Translations under genes and position numbers: made by a program
Part shown: one piece after another, positions 5,968 to 7,769 of the stretch
How the letters are laid out: every line of letters starts with the position of its first letter
Position numbering within the stretch: position 1 is the stretch's first letter
Assembly (NCBI GenBank): GCA_020854785.1
Contig: JAHFZE010000178.1
Coordinates: 1-7,769, forward strand
DNA length: 7,769 nt
Source of the DNA: Methanomethylovorans sp.
GTDB lineage: Archaea; Halobacteriota; Methanosarcinia; Methanosarcinales; Methanosarcinaceae
Direction: 5' to 3'
Notes under the pieces: generated by a model
Databases searched by the model: none
Seen by the model: the letters and a program-made list of their open reading frames with translations, nothing else
What the model was told of the DNA's origin: nothing

Positions 5968-6041
5968 GCGAACGGGTCTCTTCTCAAATGTACCACCAAT
6001 CCTATCCAACCACCCAATACACAACTCCTTAACCCGTTCGC
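5968..6041 (+). ncRNA. Candidate small RNA B: 10-bp terminal stem, G-free C/A-rich loop
   Basis: GCGAACGGGT (5968-5977) pairs perfectly with ACCCGTTCGC (6032-6041) and encloses 54 bases with 22 C and a single G (5990), so the loop can hardly fold internally and would be exposed. It has six CC runs between 5993 and 6015 and ends in ACTCCTT (6024-6030), complementary to the Shine-Dalgarno word AAGGAGT. A TATA box lies 24 bases upstream of the stem and a T-rich TTGTTTCTT (6042-6050) follows it, giving a self-contained unit of about 80 bases. Antisense blocking of ribosome binding sites is one possible function; protein capture or an operator pair are others. No protein-coding reading is supported. 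I do not recognise it as a known family. Confidence 0.5.
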
Positions 6042-6118
6042 TTGTTTCTTATAAATTAAAGGACCTTTGCCTTGTTCTTATATGTTTTGGTTAGATTCCT
6101 GTAAACTGGTACAGACAG

Positions 6119-6126
6119 TTTATATG
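6119..6126 (+). promoter_or_regulatory. TATA box of the PHP gene, leaderless geometry
   Basis: TTTATATG ends 23 bases before the ATG at 6149. With the spacing seen for the small RNA candidates, transcription would begin within about a base of the start codon. No Shine-Dalgarno sequence is present before the ATG, in agreement with a leaderless mRNA. Confidence 0.55.
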
Positions 6127-6148
6127 GGATTGTTTTTAATCTCATCAT

Positions 6149-6820
6149 ATGAAATTCGACCTGCATGTGCATACGCGTTTTTCAAAAGACAGTGATGCAG
6201 ATATTGATGCGATCATTCTCCATGCTAAAAAGAATGGTCTTGATGGTTTTGCAGTATGTGATCATGATGTTATTGAAGGCGGTCCTTTTTCTGTGCAGCG
6301 GGCAGCAGAGATGGGCTCTGATCTTGTGATAATTCCGGGTGTGGAAATAAGTACTTCAGAGGGGCATCTGCTGGTGCTGGGTATAAAGGAAAGTATAGGA
6401 CCAGGTCTATCTCCCGCTGAAACCATACTCAGGGCAAGAGCACAGGATGCTGTGGTGATATTACCTCATCCATTTAAGATCACATCTCATGGGATAGGAT
6501 ATGTCGCTGGTCTTGATGTAGACGCTGTGGAGATCCTGAACTCCCGCTGCCTTACAGATGGTCCTAATAACAAGGCCCGTGAAGCAGCAACTTCTCTTGG
6601 GATTGCTCAGGTTGGTGGCAGTGATTGCCATGTGCCTGAAATGGTGGGCATGTCATACACTGAGATAGATGTGCAGGAAAGGTCTTTAGATGCTGTCCTT
6701 GATGCTATCCGACAGGGCAAGGTAAGGCCAGGTGGCCGCAAAACCCCAAAGGTCTTTGTGATGTGCCAGATGATAAAAAACGCACAAAGGAGAACATCTA
6801 AGATACTGGGTCTGGGCTAA
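6149..6820 (+). CDS. PHP-domain metal-dependent phosphoesterase
   Basis: PHP proteins hydrolyse phosphoester bonds of small molecules or nucleic acids with a bi- or trinuclear metal site. The 223-residue protein is a stand-alone PHP domain: HxH at H6/H8 (DLHVHTRFSKDSD), D38/H39 (CDHD), E66 (GVEIS), H107 (LPHPF) and D159/H161 (GGSDCH) supply the expected ligands. It ends with a basic tail (about 192-220: several Arg and Lys) beyond the core. No polymerase, kinase or helicase domain is fused, and the substrate (for example a nucleoside phosphate or an oligoribonucleotide) cannot be read from the sequence. The TATA box position suggests a leaderless transcript. It is converged on by the minus-strand DUF447 gene, with overlapping stop codons. 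Confidence 0.9.
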   Translation: MKFDLHVHTRFSKDSDADIDAIILHAKKNGLDGFAVCDHDVIEGGPFSVQRAAEMGSDLVIIPGVEISTSEGHLLVLGIKESIGPGLSPAETILRARAQDAVVILPHPFKITSHGIGYVAGLDVDAVEILNSRCLTDGPNNKAREAATSLGIAQVGGSDCHVPEMVGMSYTEIDVQERSLDAVLDAIRQGKVRPGGRKTPKVFVMCQMIKNAQRRTSKILGLG

Positions 6821-7407
6821 AGATAGCTATGCAATAGCCTGATAGCCTCTTTCTCCCTTTCCCCTCCACACTTGTTGATTATATCTTCGTAGAAATCAAT
6901 CAATTTAAGATATTTTTCTTCTCCATTCATCTTATAGCGTGTGGTATGAATGGTCGCCTCTATGATAGCGCTCAATCCTCTGTTTGGTGCTTTTGGGTAG
7001 AATGATCTTACATGTCCCCGGAGCGGTCTCAGTTCCGCAACAAGGGTTTGGTGTGTCATCTTAGTATTAATGCACTCAAAGGCTACCCAACTCTGAGCTG
7101 CCTTAAGGACGGGAAACTCTCTCCCAGGAGAGGATATGGTCTCTATGTCCTCTGGCTGAACATCGGAAAAAGCATATCTGACAAATGCGACAGGGTCGTT
7201 CGTTATATTGGCGACAAGGAAATTCTCTGCCAGGATATTCTGATAGGTCCTTGAGCCTTTAAAAAGCCTTATAAGTACAGTATCCTGTTTTCTGATGATG
7301 CCCATCGGGGCTGCATTGAAAGACCAGCCCTGGTGTGTTGTAACAATGGTTTCAGAGATGCCTTCAAAGAGACCAAAATCTTCAAGTTTAAGTTTCTTTT
7401 CTGTCAG
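6817..7407 (-). CDS. DUF447 family protein with a non-ATG start
   Basis: The first ATG on this strand (7305) gives 162 residues, but the frame stays open upstream and encodes LEDFGLFEGISETIVTT and NAAPMGIIRK, the conserved N-terminus of DUF447 as I recall it. Extending to CTG 7407 gives 196 residues, the usual family length. CTG 7407-7405 overlaps the upstream TGA (7406-7404) as CTGA, like the common ATGA coupling; GGAGG (7421-7417) lies 9 bases before it, or 6 before an ATT at 7410. Other landmarks (extended numbering): NAAPMG (31-36), FKGSRTYQNIL (near 50-60), NITNDPVAFVRYAF (near 68-81). The family is thought to have a flavin-reductase-like split-barrel fold; its function is unknown. It is translationally coupled to the CitG-like gene. 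The stop TAG overlaps the PHP stop. Confidence 0.82.
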   Translation of the reverse strand: MTEKKLKLEDFGLFEGISETIVTTHQGWSFNAAPMGIIRKQDTVLIRLFKGSRTYQNILAENFLVANITNDPVAFVRYAFSDVQPEDIETISSPGREFPVLKAAQSWVAFECINTKMTHQTLVAELRPLRGHVRSFYPKAPNRGLSAIIEATIHTTRYKMNGEEKYLKLIDFYEDIINKCGGEREKEAIRLLHSYL

Positions 7408-7769
7408 AATCTCATTCCTCCAAGAAGGGAAATGAAAAGGCCACCTATTATTATATCAGCAGTAGAGCCTGGATTTATGCTCCTTGTGAGCAGCTCTTCG
7501 TCAAAATAACGTAGATCGGGCAATATATCTTCCATATTATATCCAGAGCGTTCCAATTTATAAATAATTCCCCTTGCCTTTGCAGATACTTCTTCGGCTA
7601 TGTGTCTGTCAAATTTTGTTTCGATGAATGTATCTATATCTGTTGCAAGCATTTTTATAAATGCGTAGACTATGACATGATTGATCCTGGAGTTGCCGGC
7701 GTGGACAAGTGTTGCATTATTCTCCATTTCTTTTGCAAGTATCCGGGCACACTGTGCACAGCGTGTAAA
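7404..7769 (-). CDS. CitG-like (triphosphoribosyl-dephospho-CoA synthase family) protein, 5'-partial
   Basis: Only the last 121 codons are in the window; the frame is open to the right edge, so ATG 7727 is not the start. The visible part is alpha-helical and includes CAQCARILAKEM, VHAGNSRINHV and near the end SINPGSTADIIIGGLF, which matches the C-terminal NPG(G/T)(S/T)AD motif of CitG/MdcB proteins. Bacterial CitG joins ATP and dephospho-CoA to make the precursor of the citrate lyase prosthetic group. Methanogens generally lack citrate lyase, so the archaeal enzyme probably makes or modifies something else. It ends in CTGA, overlapping the DUF447 start, and the ribosome binding site of that gene lies within its last codons. 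I recall this pair being neighbours in other methanogens, unverified here. Confidence 0.75.
   Translation of the reverse strand, partial: FTRCAQCARILAKEMENNATLVHAGNSRINHVIVYAFIKMLATDIDTFIETKFDRHIAEEVSAKARGIIYKLERSGYNMEDILPDLRYFDEELLTRSINPGSTADIIIGGLFISLLGGMRF
7417..7421 (-). promoter_or_regulatory. Ribosome binding site of the DUF447 gene
   Basis: The minus strand reads GGAGG from 7421 to 7417, the strongest such site on this strand of the cluster. It cannot serve the ATG six bases... downstream frame of the CitG-like gene, which reads MRF then stop; it fits a start at ATT 7410 or CTG 7407 instead, and argues against the internal ATG at 7305, which is over 100 bases away. Confidence 0.7.

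Noticed and set aside
7291..7300. C/D box small RNA suggested by TGATGATG
   Set aside because: It lies inside the DUF447 coding region and no paired D, C' and D' boxes at suitable distances are seen.
1..7769. Insertion sequence, CRISPR array, prophage or defence island
   Set aside because: No transposase, regularly spaced repeats, integrase or nuclease-helicase cluster is present on either strand.

Overview
The window looks like chromosome of a methanogenic euryarchaeon, most likely of the Methanosarcinales. This rests on a two-repeat tRNA-splicing endonuclease, a small protein resembling the archaeal DUF2209 family, a DUF447/CitG-like gene pair, an archaeal-type HflX, archaeal TATA-box promoters, GTG starts and long AT-rich intergenic gaps. 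The genus cannot be fixed from the sequence alone.

Layout, left to right. (1) 1-1260, + strand: 3' part of an indolepyruvate:ferredoxin oxidoreductase alpha-like gene that lacks the usual C-terminal iron-sulfur domain. (2) 1261-1518: a gap whose minus strand carries a candidate small RNA gene (1353 to 1282). (3) 1519-3021: a two-gene operon of endA and a DUF2209-like gene, 3 bases apart. (4) 3022-3543: a gap with a perfect 13-bp tandem duplication and a possible gene remnant. (5) 3544-4035: rubrerythrin with its own promoter and ribosome binding site. (6) 4036-4617: a gap with several hairpins and one doubtful ORF. (7) 4618-5877: the GTPase HflX. (8) 5878-6148: a gap with a second candidate small RNA gene (5968-6041) and the promoter of the next gene. 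(9) 6149-6820: a PHP-domain phosphoesterase, apparently on a leaderless mRNA. (10) 6817-7769, minus strand: a DUF447 gene coupled to the 3' part of a CitG-like gene that runs off the right edge. The two convergent blocks meet at overlapping stop codons.

The least expected signal is a pair of intergenic elements of the same design. Each has the TATA octamer TTTATATA, then exactly 23 bases, then a perfect terminal stem (7 or 10 bp) closing a 54-58 base pyrimidine-rich loop that contains a CUCC word like the anti-Shine-Dalgarno end of 16S rRNA. The stem's first base is where archaeal transcription would start. I read these as two candidate small RNA genes. This is inference from sequence geometry, not a recognised RNA family. 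A second practical point is that the DUF447 gene almost certainly starts about 34 codons upstream of its first ATG, at a CTG or ATT codon overlapping the CitG-like stop.

Functionally the genes are mixed housekeeping: 2-oxoacid oxidation (IorA-like), tRNA intron removal (EndA), oxidative stress defence (rubrerythrin), ribosome-associated GTPase (HflX), phosphoester hydrolysis (PHP) and an unassigned DUF447/CitG-like pair. No mobile element, CRISPR array, rRNA or tRNA was found.
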